Origin: M2408 sp040386975
GTDB lineage: Bacteria > Bacteroidota > Bacteroidia > Flavobacteriales_D > Crocinitomicaceae
Direction of reading: 5' to 3'
DNA: 64,000 bases
NCBI GenBank assembly: GCA_040386975.1
Contig: JAZKEO010000001.1
Location: 62,001 to 126,000, forward strand
In this document: one piece after another, positions 51,890 through 60,541 of the stretch
Numbering within the stretch: the stretch's first letter is position 1
Layout of the letters: each line of letters starts with the position of its first letter
The notes under the pieces: generated by a model
Seen by the model: the letters and a program-made list of their open reading frames with translations, nothing else
What the model was told of the DNA's origin: nothing
The model's database searches: none
Position numbers and translations under genes: made by a program

Positions 51890-51897
51890 CAAAAAAA

Positions 51898-52104
51898 ATG
51901 GATCCACTTCACGGAATAACTTTAGAAAAAATCGTAACTGAACTGTATGAAAAATATGGTTGGGAACATTTAGGCTATTTAATTCCAATTAATTGTTTTA
52001 ACTCAAATCCAAGTGTGAAATCCAGCTTAAAATTCCTCCGAAAAACCCCGTGGGCAAGAAAAAAAGTGGAAGATTTGTATGTGGATAGAATAGTTAAAGC
52101 GTAA
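51898..52104 (+). CDS. VF530 family (DUF2132) DNA-binding protein
   Basis: 68 residues beginning DPLHGITLEKIVTELYEKYGWEHLGYLIPINCFNSNPSVKSSLKFLRKTPWARKKVEDLYV, the near-complete VF530 domain. The family is small, basic and reported to bind double-stranded DNA; the biological role is open. It lies between the ettA hairpin and an unknown gene 11 bp downstream, so the two small genes may form a unit. Confidence 0.9.
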   Translation: MDPLHGITLEKIVTELYEKYGWEHLGYLIPINCFNSNPSVKSSLKFLRKTPWARKKVEDLYVDRIVKA

Positions 52105-52115
52105 GTGAAATTTTC

Positions 52116-52514
52116 ATGAAAGTTGTTTACAAAGGAGAAGATAAAAGCTTGCCATTTTTAGAAAGAGGTAAAGGAGAACTAGGTTATTTAAAAGAAAATA
52201 TCGAATATTTAGTAATGGGAATTATTATTAAATCAGGCAAAGTTTATTTCCATGTTGATTCTACACCTTTTCATAATTTTCCTGTCTTATATAATGCTGA
52301 TTTTTTCGAGATAATAGATTCAAGATTATCATCACATTGGATTTATCATAAAGAAAAAGATGAATTAGAAATAACCTTTAAAGAATGGATAAATGTACCT
52401 AATGCAATTGTCAAATTCATTGATGGAGAAACTGGTTATACTCACGAAGATGGATATTATTTAGATACTTATTTACATTTTAGAGAATTACTTTTAAACG
52501 AGAAAATTAATTAA
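52116..52514 (+). CDS. Orphan protein of unknown function
   Basis: 132 residues, acidic, no signal or membrane segment. It looks like a compact alpha/beta protein (GIIIKSGKVYFHVDSTPFHNFPVLYNADFFEIID, then WINVPNAIVKFIDGETGYTHEDGYYLDTYLHFRELL). I do not recognise a family; the size and composition resemble immunity or Imm-like proteins, but no toxin gene is near. More AT-rich than ettA, suggesting recent gain. Confidence 0.6.
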   Translation: MKVVYKGEDKSLPFLERGKGELGYLKENIEYLVMGIIIKSGKVYFHVDSTPFHNFPVLYNADFFEIIDSRLSSHWIYHKEKDELEITFKEWINVPNAIVKFIDGETGYTHEDGYYLDTYLHFRELLLNEKIN

Positions 52515-52617
52515 TTCTACATTCTCAACTCTTCACTCTTCACTTTTCGTTTTTCACTCCAAACTAAGTAAAAACTACCTTTCAAGCAAAAGATACTTTT
52601 ACTCTTGATTTTTATTC

Positions 52618-52625
52618 TACTTTTG
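52618..52625 (+). promoter_or_regulatory. -7 box of the aminopeptidase gene
   Basis: TACTTTTG, 18 bp before the ATG at 52644; no TTG at the right upstream distance. Confidence 0.5.
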
Positions 52626-52643
52626 ACTCAAACTATATAAATC

Positions 52644-54608
52644 ATGAAATTTAAATTTATCTTATTTTTAAGTGTATTTGCTTCAACGACTTTATTTTCT
52701 CAAAAAGAAAAATTTTCTTGTGCCAATATCAAAGCAAAAAACAAATCGTTAAAAAGTAATACTTTAACACTTGATCAAATTGCAGAAACAGAGCGTTACG
52801 ATGTGAATTTTTATCACTTGGATTTAAACATGACGAATCTTTCAACGGCAATTTCTGGAACAGTGGAAATTCATGGTTTTGCAAAAGAAAATTTAGATTC
52901 AGTTTGCTTTGAGTTGTTTAATTCCTACAACATTTCTGACTTAAAATTTAATGGAAATACAGTTCCTTTTGGTAGAAATTTATCTGCAATCAAAGTTCCG
53001 GTAAATTTATTGACAGGAGAACATTTTATAATTTCAGTTTCTTATGATGGAGTTGCTCCAACTGCTTCTACAAATCCTTTGGGAGGAGCGGGTTTAACAA
53101 ATGATGATTCGCCTTCGTGGGGAAACCAAGTTACATGGTCATTGAGCGAGCCTTTTTCAGCTTTTGAATGGTTTCCATGCAAGCAATCTTTGAAAGATAA
53201 GGCTGACAGTGTTTACGTAAATATTACTGTTCCGTCGACTTGTAAAGCAGGTTCAAATGGAGTTTTGGTAAATGAAATTGATTTGGGTAATGGAACGACA
53301 AAATTTATGTGGAAACACCGTTTTCCAATTGATTATTACTTAGTTTCTGTTGCTGTCGCTGAATACGTTGATTACACTGTTTTTGCAAATCCAGTAGGAG
53401 CAGTAAATCCAATTCCTATTCAAAATTATATATATAATAATCCTGGAACTTTACCACAATTTCAAGCAGACATTGACGAAACAGTAAATTTTATTGAATA
53501 TTTTTCTGAAATCTTTGGTTTATATCCTTTTCATACAGAAAAATACGGACATTGTATGGCGCCTTTGGGCGGTGGAATGGAACATCAAACGATGACAACA
53601 CAAGGTTTTTTTGAGAAAACATTGACTGCTCACGAATTGGCTCATCAATGGTGGGGTGATCATGTTACTTGTGCTTCTTGGGCTGATATTTGGGTAAATG
53701 AAGGTTTTGCTTCTTATGCTGAATATTTGATGCTTGAAGAAATGTATCCAGCAGAAAAAGTGGCTGATATGGCTGATAGACATACAAACATTAAAAGTCA
53801 ATTAAATGGCTCGATTTGGGTAGAAGATAGTTTAAATGGAGACCGAATTTTTAGTAGTCGTTTGACTTATAACAAAGGTGCAGCTTTTATTCACACTTTG
53901 AGATACATGATAAATAATGATTCGCTTTTTATGCTTGGTCTGAGAAATTTTCAAACAAATCATGCATTTGGAACAGCTTTAGGGGTTGATGTACAACAAG
54001 AATTGGAAAATGTTTCTGGTTTAGATTTATCAGAAATGTTTGAACAGTGGTATTTTGGTGAAGGTTTTCCAACATATTCAGCTTCATGGAATGTGGTAGG
54101 AGAAAATTTATTTGTAAATGTAATGCAATCAGCCTCTATGTCTTCCATTACACCAATTTTTACAAATGATTTGGATTTGAAATTTCAGCGAACAGGAATG
54201 TCAGACACCATTATTCGTTTTAAAATTCAATCTGATGAAAACCATTATTCGATTCCAGGAATGGGTAGTGTAAGTAATTTGTCCGCAGTTGATCCTTTAA
54301 ATTGGATTATTAATAACGGAGTAGCTACTCACGATGCAAGTCTTGATTTTACGACAATTTCAGAAGTTAAATCTGAAGATTTAATTACAATTTCTCCAAA
54401 TCCAAGTCATGATTTTGTACAAATTAATTATGCTAAAAACGAAACTTTTTTGGTGAAAATTATTGATCCAAATGGAAAAAACTGTTTCACTAAACAAGTT
54501 AAAACAGGAGAAAAAATCAATATTTCAGATTTTCAATCTGGTTTGTATTTATTTCAAATTGAATCTGAAAATGGAAAACAAATAACAAGAAAGATTGTGA
54601 GAAGATAA
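52644..54608 (+). CDS. T9SS-secreted M1 aminopeptidase
   Basis: 654 residues: signal peptide (1-19, TLFSQ), N-terminal M1 beta domain (about 45-240), catalytic domain with substrate-binding GGGMEHQTM and zinc motif HELAHQWWG near residue 330, followed by NEGFASYAEY with the third zinc ligand, then a C-terminal T9SS type A domain (about 575-654, ISPNPSHDFVQI ... SGLYLFQIE). Zinc aminopeptidases of this type trim peptides from the N-terminus. Here the enzyme is exported to the surface or medium and probably aids protein scavenging. It lacks the helical ERAP-like C-terminal domain of cytosolic PepN, as secreted forms do. Confidence 0.93.
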   Translation: MKFKFILFLSVFASTTLFSQKEKFSCANIKAKNKSLKSNTLTLDQIAETERYDVNFYHLDLNMTNLSTAISGTVEIHGFAKENLDSVCFELFNSYNISDLKFNGNTVPFGRNLSAIKVPVNLLTGEHFIISVSYDGVAPTASTNPLGGAGLTNDDSPSWGNQVTWSLSEPFSAFEWFPCKQSLKDKADSVYVNITVPSTCKAGSNGVLVNEIDLGNGTTKFMWKHRFPIDYYLVSVAVAEYVDYTVFANPVGAVNPIPIQNYIYNNPGTLPQFQADIDETVNFIEYFSEIFGLYPFHTEKYGHCMAPLGGGMEHQTMTTQGFFEKTLTAHELAHQWWGDHVTCASWADIWVNEGFASYAEYLMLEEMYPAEKVADMADRHTNIKSQLNGSIWVEDSLNGDRIFSSRLTYNKGAAFIHTLRYMINNDSLFMLGLRNFQTNHAFGTALGVDVQQELENVSGLDLSEMFEQWYFGEGFPTYSASWNVVGENLFVNVMQSASMSSITPIFTNDLDLKFQRTGMSDTIIRFKIQSDENHYSIPGMGSVSNLSAVDPLNWIINNGVATHDASLDFTTISEVKSEDLITISPNPSHDFVQINYAKNETFLVKIIDPNGKNCFTKQVKTGEKINISDFQSGLYLFQIESENGKQITRKIVRR

Positions 54609-54627
54609 TTTCGCGAAAATTTTCAAT

Positions 54628-54813
54628 CAGAATTAAATCTAAAATGTCGCCTTTTTATTCTGCAAGGAATGAAAAGAAATGAAAAACGGGTTACCACAAG
54701 GAAGCTGCAAGCTCGCCGAAGTGGTCGTTTTTCAGGATTGGAATGACTGCAAGAATAAATAGCGACGAGTTTTCTTTTGGTTCTTTTCTTTTTCGGAAAA
54801 AGAAAAGAATAAA
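54628..54813 (+). repeat. Modular intergenic element, copy C
   Basis: Co-linear with copy A over its whole length. AAATGTCGCC at 54642; the left stem pairs 54680-54696 with 54721-54735; the right stem TTCTTTTCTTTTTC (54781-54794)/GAAAAAGAAAAGAA (54796-54809) is 14 bp. Relative to A there is one extra T in the T-run near 54654 and a 1-nt insertion near 54690, which break any shared reading frame while both stems are kept. It fills the gap between convergent aminopeptidase and rhomboid genes. Confidence 0.75.
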
Positions 54814-54819
54814 TAATAA

Positions 54820-55632
54820 TCATTCTTCTTCCTTAGGCTTAAACTCATACCTAATCTTAATTTCCTCTCCCGTAATAATATCTATGTTGTTATGCGAATG
54901 AATTTGCTTTTGATTTTCCTCAAATTGTCTTTTCAAAAACTCATCATGTTCTTGTGCTAAACGCACATTTTCTCTCCAGATTCCTTCCAAATCGATTGGC
55001 TCAATACCAAGTTCTTTTTCAATTTCATATTGAAATTTAGTTTCTTTTGGGCCTTGATTTCGAAACAGAAAAGCTAAAACAGCACCTGTGAGCAAGCCGA
55101 ATAAATGTCCTTCCCACGAAACACGTTCTTCTTGTGGGAAAATTCCCCAAATCATACTTCCGTAAACAAAAACTACAAAGAGCGAAACTCCTTGTAGCTG
55201 TCTTATCCTACGGAATGTTCCACTGGTAAACAAAAAAGCTGCTAAGGCATAAATTACTCCTGAAAAACCAATGTGATAACTTCCTGAGTTTTCAGCAATC
55301 GCCCAAACCAAAAAGCCAGAAGCAAACCAAGATATAAAAAATATTTTTGCGGCAATTTTTTGATAAAAATAGACCAATGCACCGAATAAAATGGCTGTTG
55401 GAATGGAATTATTCACTAAATGCATAACATCTCTCGGAGAATGAATTAAAGGTGAAAAAATCACTCCTTTTAAGCCTGAAAGTGTTTTGGGTAAAATCCC
55501 AAATTCAATGAATTTTTTAGGATAAAATTGTTCAACAAGGAAAATACTCCAAAGCAAAGAAAGTAACAAAAAAGGATACATAATAGCCTCGATTGTGTTT
55601 CCAAATGGATTGTTTTTCTGTTGTTGTCTCAT
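54820..55632 (-). CDS. Rhomboid-family intramembrane serine protease
   Basis: 270 residues from ATG 55632 (a TTG at 55650 would add six). About six membrane helices. The catalytic dyad is Ser124 in HIGFSGVIYA and His176 in SWEGHLFGLLTG; HLVNN (71-75) in helix 2 supplies the oxyanion-site residues. It cleaves substrates within the membrane; targets are unknown. A 70-residue charged cytosolic C-terminal tail, ending with a run of acidic residues, extends beyond the protease domain. Its 3' end is adjacent to repeat copy C. Confidence 0.92.
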   Translation of the reverse strand: MRQQQKNNPFGNTIEAIMYPFLLLSLLWSIFLVEQFYPKKFIEFGILPKTLSGLKGVIFSPLIHSPRDVMHLVNNSIPTAILFGALVYFYQKIAAKIFFISWFASGFLVWAIAENSGSYHIGFSGVIYALAAFLFTSGTFRRIRQLQGVSLFVVFVYGSMIWGIFPQEERVSWEGHLFGLLTGAVLAFLFRNQGPKETKFQYEIEKELGIEPIDLEGIWRENVRLAQEHDEFLKRQFEENQKQIHSHNNIDIITGEEIKIRYEFKPKEEE

Positions 55633-55702
55633 GATTTTGTTTGAAGTCAAAGATTATACCTCAAAAAAAATCATGACAAGCTGACAGAAAAAGTTAAAAC
55701 AT

Positions 55703-55733
55703 AAAAAAAACCATCAGCCGAAACCAATGGTTT
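55703..55733 (-). terminator. Terminator of the 55845-56276 lipoprotein gene
   Basis: On the minus strand AAACCAT (from 55733) pairs with ATGGTTT (to 55708), followed by T's to 55703. The stem is 7 bp with a 12-nt loop. It lies between two genes of the same strand. Confidence 0.65.
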
Positions 55734-55844
55734 ATATAATGTTTTTAATAAATGTTTTAATCGAGGCAAATTGAAAATTTCACTCCGGAGTTTCCATTTG
55801 GAAATGAGGAAGTTAAATTTTTGATTTAACGATGATTAAAATAT

Positions 55845-56276
55845 TTATTGGTGTACGAAAGTCATTTCCATTTCTCCTTGACCGTTTGCCGACATCCCCA
55901 AAACCAAACGAGCGTCTGTGTTTTCAATCACTGCAATCGTTTCTTTTTTACCAGAAACAGTCGTAGAAAGTTTTTTCTTGTCAGTTGATAAAGACCAAGT
56001 TCCATTTTCAGTGTTGATTTTCCCGTCTTGTGCTGGAGATTCAACAACAAATTTTCCATCTTTTTCAAAAGAAAGTTTCATTTTTCCTTTCACTTGTTCG
56101 AAAGCTGAACTCATCATTTTACGAGCAAAATCTTTTTGATCTTCTGGGAAACTTGCGATTGCTTTTTCAACATTCACACCATCTAATTTCCATTTTCCAA
56201 CGATTGGATTTTTTTCACCACAAGAAACAACTGTTAAAGCTACAAGCCCAACAAATAATAAGTTTAATATTTTCAT
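55845..56276 (-). CDS. Lipocalin-like lipoprotein
   Basis: 143 residues: lipoprotein signal with lipobox VVS before Cys19, then a small beta-barrel-like body beginning NPIVGKWKLDGVNVEKAI, with strands KMKLSFEKDGKFVVESP and NGTWSLSTDKKKLSTTVSG. The 'I.GKW.L' start followed by 'F..DG.F' and 'GTW...' is the pattern of lipocalin-like domain lipoproteins in Bacteroidota. A periplasm-facing or surface lipid-anchored protein; ligand unknown. Confidence 0.8.
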   Translation of the reverse strand: MKILNLLFVGLVALTVVSCGEKNPIVGKWKLDGVNVEKAIASFPEDQKDFARKMMSSAFEQVKGKMKLSFEKDGKFVVESPAQDGKINTENGTWSLSTDKKKLSTTVSGKKETIAVIENTDARLVLGMSANGQGEMEMTFVHQ

Positions 56277-56301
56277 CTGAATTTTATTAATTTAAAAAAG
56301 A

Positions 56302-56309
56302 CAAAATTA
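56302..56309 (-). promoter_or_regulatory. -7 box of the lipocalin-like gene
   Basis: Minus-strand TAATTTTG, 25 bp upstream of the ATG. Confidence 0.5.
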
Positions 56310-56349
56310 ATCTAATTTTCAAATTAGTTTATACTTTTGATGTATCTTT

Positions 56350-56382
56350 TTGAAAAAAATAATATGAAAAGCGTTAGCTTTG
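56350..56382 (+). promoter_or_regulatory. Promoter of the DUF2480 gene
   Basis: TTG at 56350-56352, 22-bp spacer, TAGCTTTG at 56375-56382; ATG at 56414. Confidence 0.6.
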
Positions 56383-56413
56383 ATAAATTGAATGGTAGTT
56401 CATACTAAAAATC

Positions 56414-56926
56414 ATGGAAGAAATTAGAAATAAAGTAGCAGAAAGCGGTTTGATTTCACTCGATTTAGCCGATTTTAAGGCTGATAACACATCTATTTTA
56501 GAAATTGACATCGCAGCTCAATTGTGGCAAGGTTTTGTCTTGAAAGAAAAAGATTTCAGAGAATATATTCAAAAAAATGATTGGTCGATTTATTCCAACA
56601 AAAATGTTTTTATTCATTGTTCAGCTGATGCTATTGTTCCAACTTGGGCATATATGTTGGTTGCTGCAAAATTAGAAGGTATTGTAAATCATTATGTTGT
56701 GGGATCTAAAACTGATTTGGAAAAGATTTTAATTCAGCAAAATATATCAAAATTTGATGTCAATTTACCTGAATACGATTCAAAACGTTACATTATAAAA
56801 GGTTGTGCTGATATTTCTTGTCCCCAATTTGCCATGACAGAATTGATGAAAAAAATCCAAGGAAGCGCAAAAAGTATCATGTATGGCGAACCATGCTCGA
56901 CAGTTCCTATTTATAAGAAAAAATGA
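56414..56926 (+). CDS. DUF2480 family protein
   Basis: 170 residues matching the Bacteroidota-specific DUF2480 family: LISLDLADF near the N-terminus, DIAAQLWQGFVLKEKDFRE (ending near residue 53), VFIHCSADAIVPTWAYMLVAAKL, and a cysteine-containing GCADISCPQFAMTELM followed by GEPCSTVPIYKK. The conserved cysteines (four in total) could bind a metal. Function unknown. Cytosolic; transcribed alone. Confidence 0.88.
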   Translation: MEEIRNKVAESGLISLDLADFKADNTSILEIDIAAQLWQGFVLKEKDFREYIQKNDWSIYSNKNVFIHCSADAIVPTWAYMLVAAKLEGIVNHYVVGSKTDLEKILIQQNISKFDVNLPEYDSKRYIIKGCADISCPQFAMTELMKKIQGSAKSIMYGEPCSTVPIYKKK

Positions 56927-56960
56927 ATTTCAAATTAAAACACACAACAATTAATTTTGT

Positions 56961-57072
56961 CACGAAGACACAAAGGAAGCACAAGGAACACTAAGAAATT
57001 TAATTGTTATTTTTGTTTAATTGTATTTGATGAGATTTATTACAAACTCATAACTCATAACTCATAACTCAT
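56961..57072. repeat. Formulaic repeats before rarA's end
   Basis: Two blocks: CACGAAGACACAAAGGAAGC and following bases (56961-56986), then ACTCATA units repeated about four times (57046-57072) that run into the last codons of rarA. The words recur elsewhere (ACTCATA at 22211-22227 and, inverted, at 28187-28206). Confidence 0.55.
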
Positions 57073-58348
57073 TCGAGTACTTATCTCCCCACAATTTCTG
57101 AATCAATTCTTTAATTTCTTGTTCTTTTTTGCTGCTTCCAGCATGAAAAAAGTTACTGTTTGAAATGTGTTCTGGCATAAATTCTTGGTGTACAAAATTT
57201 CCTTCAAACTGATGTGCATATTGGTAGTTTTCACCGTAACCAAGTTCTTTCATGAGCTTTGTAGGAGCATTTCTCAAATGGAGTGGAATAGGTAAATCAC
57301 CCGTTTTTCTGACTAATTCAAGTGCTTCATCGATAGCTAAATAGGATGCATTTCCTTTGGGTGAAGTAGCTAAATAAAGTGCACATTGAGATAAAATGAT
57401 GCGTGATTCAGGCCAACCAATTTTTTCAACCGCTTGAAACGTATTATTTGCTAAAATCATGGCGGTAGGATTTGCCAAACCAATGTCTTCACTGGCTAAA
57501 ATCAGCATACGACGTGCTATAAACTTGGGGTCTTCTCCACCTTCAATCAAACGAGCAAGCCAATAAATTGTGGCGTTTGGATCACTTCCACGCATGGATT
57601 TGATAAAAGCAGAAATCACATCGTAGTGCATTTCTCCATCTTTATCGTACATCGCAACGCTTTTTTGAGCCGTATTTTTCACTAATTCATCTGTGATTAC
57701 GATTGAATCCTTTGTGGTATGCATCGAAACGATGATTTCAAATAAATTCAATAATTTTCGGGCATCACCACCAGATAAAGCGATAAGTTGAGCACTTTCT
57801 TTTAAAGTGATCTTATATTTTTTTAATTCTTCGTCTTTTTCCAAAGCTCTTTTCAAAAGTGCTTCCAAATCTTCTTTTGAATGAGATTCTAAGGTATAAA
57901 CTTGGCAACGCGAAAGTAGGGCAGAGATGACTTCAAACGACGGATTTTCAGTAGTTGCACCAATTAAAGTTATTGTTCCTTTTTCGACTGCCCCAAGCAA
58001 AGAATCTTGTTGTGATTTTGAGAATCGGTGAATTTCATCAATGAATAAAATCGTTCTTTTTGTGTTGAACATTCCTTGGTTTTCAACCGATTGAATCACA
58101 TCGCGAACATCTTTTACACCAGAGGAAATAGCAGACAAAACGTACATTTTTAAGTCTAATTCTAAAGCGATTAAATGTGCCAAAGTCGTTTTTCCAACTC
58201 CTGGAGGTCCCCATAAAATCAAAGATGGAATCATCCCATGCTCCAAAGATTTTCTTAAGGATTTATCTTTGCCTAAAATATGCGTTTGACCGATATAATC
58301 ATCCAATTTGTGTGGACGCATACGTTCTGCAAGTGGAGCGAAATTCAT
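57062..58348 (-). CDS. rarA: Replication-associated recombination ATPase RarA
   Basis: 428 residues, clamp-loader-like AAA+ protein. Walker A GPPGVGKTT (47-55), Walker B FIDEIHRF (102-109) and GATTENPSFEVISALLSRC with the sensor and arginine finger; the C-terminal tetramerisation region includes LARLIEGGEDPKFIARRMLILASEDIGLANP. RarA (MgsA) acts at stalled replication forks. Full length. It is 70 bp downstream of the FAD oxidoreductase gene on the same strand. Confidence 0.95.
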   Translation of the reverse strand: MNFAPLAERMRPHKLDDYIGQTHILGKDKSLRKSLEHGMIPSLILWGPPGVGKTTLAHLIALELDLKMYVLSAISSGVKDVRDVIQSVENQGMFNTKRTILFIDEIHRFSKSQQDSLLGAVEKGTITLIGATTENPSFEVISALLSRCQVYTLESHSKEDLEALLKRALEKDEELKKYKITLKESAQLIALSGGDARKLLNLFEIIVSMHTTKDSIVITDELVKNTAQKSVAMYDKDGEMHYDVISAFIKSMRGSDPNATIYWLARLIEGGEDPKFIARRMLILASEDIGLANPTAMILANNTFQAVEKIGWPESRIILSQCALYLATSPKGNASYLAIDEALELVRKTGDLPIPLHLRNAPTKLMKELGYGENYQYAHQFEGNFVHQEFMPEHISNSNFFHAGSSKKEQEIKELIQKLWGDKYSNEL

Positions 58349-58418
58349 TATTTTAAATTAGATTATTTCGATAAATTAGACTTTATTTTTCACTCTTCAC
58401 TATTAATTCTTCACTCTT

Positions 58419-59912
58419 TTAAAGTCTTTCCAAAGGAGTTTTTACACCGTCAACCAGCGAATAACAAGCTAATTTGTCTTTGAAAACAGAAGATTTAAAA
58501 ACAGATTTATTTAAAAGCATTCTGACACATTCTTGAATCCCTTCCACAATTGATGGGTGAGGGTGAACTAACTCTGATAGAACTTTTATACCTTCATCCA
58601 TTTTAATTAAAAGTCCAACTGCTTGTATGGTAGATGAAGCATGTTCACCAACAGCGCGCATTCCTAAAATCTTCATTTCCTTGTCGTTTGTTACAATAAT
58701 TTTGAAAAAGCCATCTGGTTTTCTCATTGCAATTGCTCTTGCAACAATGGAATAATCTATTTTTACAATTTTAACAGGAATATTATTTTTGATGCAATCT
58801 TGTTCGTTTATTCCAACAGCTGCTACTTCAGGATTTAAGAACATGATGGTACAGATATTGTCATAACTAATACGCTCAGTTATTTTACCAAACATACGCT
58901 CAACAGCATGTCTTCCTTCGATTTCACCCATGTTTACTAAGTCAATTCTTCCAGAAACGTCACCAGCAACGTACACATTTGGAATATTTGTTTGTGTGTC
59001 ATCATCTCCGATGTGAACTCCACGTTCTGACATTTTAATGCCAGCATTTTCTAGACCAAGATTTTCAACGTTTGGTTTTCTACCAACTGAAAGTAAGGCT
59101 TTTTCAACACGAATTATTTCATTTGAACCATCAGGATATGACAATTCATATTCAATCTCCCCATCCTTTTGTTCTAAACGAACAAGAGTAGCATTGTGGT
59201 GAACGGTAATTCCTTTGCTTTCCATTTTCTCTCGAATCAGATTCGAAACGTCTAAATCCTCGAAAGGCAAAATACGATCTTGACGGTCAATCATGTAAAT
59301 TTTTGTCTTGCCAAAATTTGCAAAAATGGTTGCATATTCACAACCAATAACCCCGGCACCTACGATTACAAGACTTTTTGGAAAATCCTTTAAATGCTCT
59401 AAACCATCACTCGTTAAAATATTCTTTTCATCAACAGTAATATTAGGAATCATTCTCGGTCTTGAACCCGTTGCGATAACAATATTTTTACCATAAATGA
59501 TTTCTTTTTCTCCGTCTTTGTCTGTAACCTGAATCTCATTTGCATTTAATAAGAACGCTTGTCCACGTTTGAAAGTAAATTCAGTATTAAAAGTTTCAGT
59601 TTGTAGTAGTTTGATGTGGCAGGAATATTGAAATTTACGCTCAAAAGTTGCTTCTCCAAGGGTTTTTTGAACCTGTTCCCACGTGATTTCGTAAGGTTCT
59701 TTTCCAATTGATACAATCGTGTCGTTTACATCGCTAATTTTTTGTGCGAGTTCCCACATGGTTTTAGATGACAAAGCTCCATTGTAGAGCCCTGTACCGC
59801 CAATACGATCTCTTTCTATAAGACATACATTTTTCCCAAAATCAACACCTCTCATTGCAGCAGCATATCCAGCCGGTCCAGCACCAATAACTATTAGGTC
59901 AAATTTTTCCAT
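58419..59912 (-). CDS. Dihydrolipoamide dehydrogenase-like FAD/NAD oxidoreductase lacking the redox disulfide
   Basis: 497 residues of the pyridine nucleotide-disulfide oxidoreductase fold. FAD motif GAGPAGYAAA (10-19), NAD-binding GAGVIGCEYATIFANFG with an acidic residue at the end of strand 2 (MIDRQ) that favours NAD+, VYVAGDVSGRIDLVNMGEIEGRHAVE, and a C-terminal dimerisation domain with LVHPHPSIVEGIQE. The redox-active cysteines of the family are replaced: Gly41 and Ala46 in GGTGLYNGALSSKT, where lipoamide dehydrogenase has GGTCLNVGCIPSK. It cannot work by a dithiol mechanism, so a transhydrogenase- or quinone-type activity resembling SthA is more likely (inference). Confidence 0.87.
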   Translation of the reverse strand: MEKFDLIVIGAGPAGYAAAMRGVDFGKNVCLIERDRIGGTGLYNGALSSKTMWELAQKISDVNDTIVSIGKEPYEITWEQVQKTLGEATFERKFQYSCHIKLLQTETFNTEFTFKRGQAFLLNANEIQVTDKDGEKEIIYGKNIVIATGSRPRMIPNITVDEKNILTSDGLEHLKDFPKSLVIVGAGVIGCEYATIFANFGKTKIYMIDRQDRILPFEDLDVSNLIREKMESKGITVHHNATLVRLEQKDGEIEYELSYPDGSNEIIRVEKALLSVGRKPNVENLGLENAGIKMSERGVHIGDDDTQTNIPNVYVAGDVSGRIDLVNMGEIEGRHAVERMFGKITERISYDNICTIMFLNPEVAAVGINEQDCIKNNIPVKIVKIDYSIVARAIAMRKPDGFFKIIVTNDKEMKILGMRAVGEHASSTIQAVGLLIKMDEGIKVLSELVHPHPSIVEGIQECVRMLLNKSVFKSSVFKDKLACYSLVDGVKTPLERL

Positions 59913-59928
59913 TTTCAGCGATAGAATT

Positions 59929-59936
59929 CAAAATTA
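59929..59936 (-). promoter_or_regulatory. -7 box of the FAD oxidoreductase gene
   Basis: Minus-strand TAATTTTG, 16 bp before the ATG at 59912. The divergent intergenic space to the YkgJ-like gene is only 57 bp. Confidence 0.5.
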
Positions 59937-59969
59937 GCTATAAATTTACATAAAATTTTTGAAATTTAA

Positions 59970-60464
59970 ATGAAATATCTGAAAGAAATAGAAATTGCAA
60001 AACAACAATTTGAGTCGACGAAGAAAAATTTGACTCGATTTGCGAAACAAAATAAAAAGAAAGTCGATGAATTTTTTCATTCAGAGCATGTTCAGGTTTT
60101 CAAAAAAATAGATTGTTTGTCTTGTGCAAATTGTTGTAAAACTACCAGTCCAATTTTTCGTGATGTTGATATTAAGCGCATTGCAAAACGTTTGAAAATG
60201 AGTGAAAAAAGTTTTATTTCGGAGAATTTAAGAATTGATGAGGACAAGGATTATGTATTGAAATCGTCACCTTGTTTATTTTTAAATGATGACAATACTT
60301 GTCGGATTTATGAGGACAGACCATTAGCTTGTCGGGAATATCCGCACACTAATCGAAAAAACATGTATCAAATCATGAATTTAACAATTCAAAATACACT
60401 AATTTGTCCAGCAGTTTCAATAATTGTACAAAAAATTAATAAGAATACCGAAAAAAGTAGTTAA
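59970..60464 (+). CDS. YkgJ-family cysteine-cluster protein
   Basis: 164 residues with the metal-binding pattern C49-x2-C52-x2-C55-C56 (CLSCANCC), then SPCLFLNDDNTCRIYEDRPLACREYP and a final conserved CP near residue 148. The family is described as putative zinc- or iron-chelating. A basic N-terminal helix (residues 10-35) precedes the cluster. Function unknown in detail. The next gene has its own promoter. Confidence 0.88.
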   Translation: MKYLKEIEIAKQQFESTKKNLTRFAKQNKKKVDEFFHSEHVQVFKKIDCLSCANCCKTTSPIFRDVDIKRIAKRLKMSEKSFISENLRIDEDKDYVLKSSPCLFLNDDNTCRIYEDRPLACREYPHTNRKNMYQIMNLTIQNTLICPAVSIIVQKINKNTEKSS

Positions 60465-60468
60465 AAAT

Positions 60469-60498
60469 TTGTGAATTAAAAAAAAAAGTTTATATTTG
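60469..60498 (+). promoter_or_regulatory. Promoter of the SiaB-like kinase gene
   Basis: TTG at 60469-60471, 19-bp spacer, TATATTTG at 60491-60498; 43 bp to the ATG. One of the best promoter matches in the window. Confidence 0.75.
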
Positions 60499-60541
60499 CT
60501 AAACACATTAACTATAATTAAGCTAATTAGTAATCTACTAA

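Noticed and set aside
54623..54823. Minus-strand open frame across repeat copy C
   Set aside because: It uses a different frame from the one open in copy B; an accident of the AT-rich hairpins.
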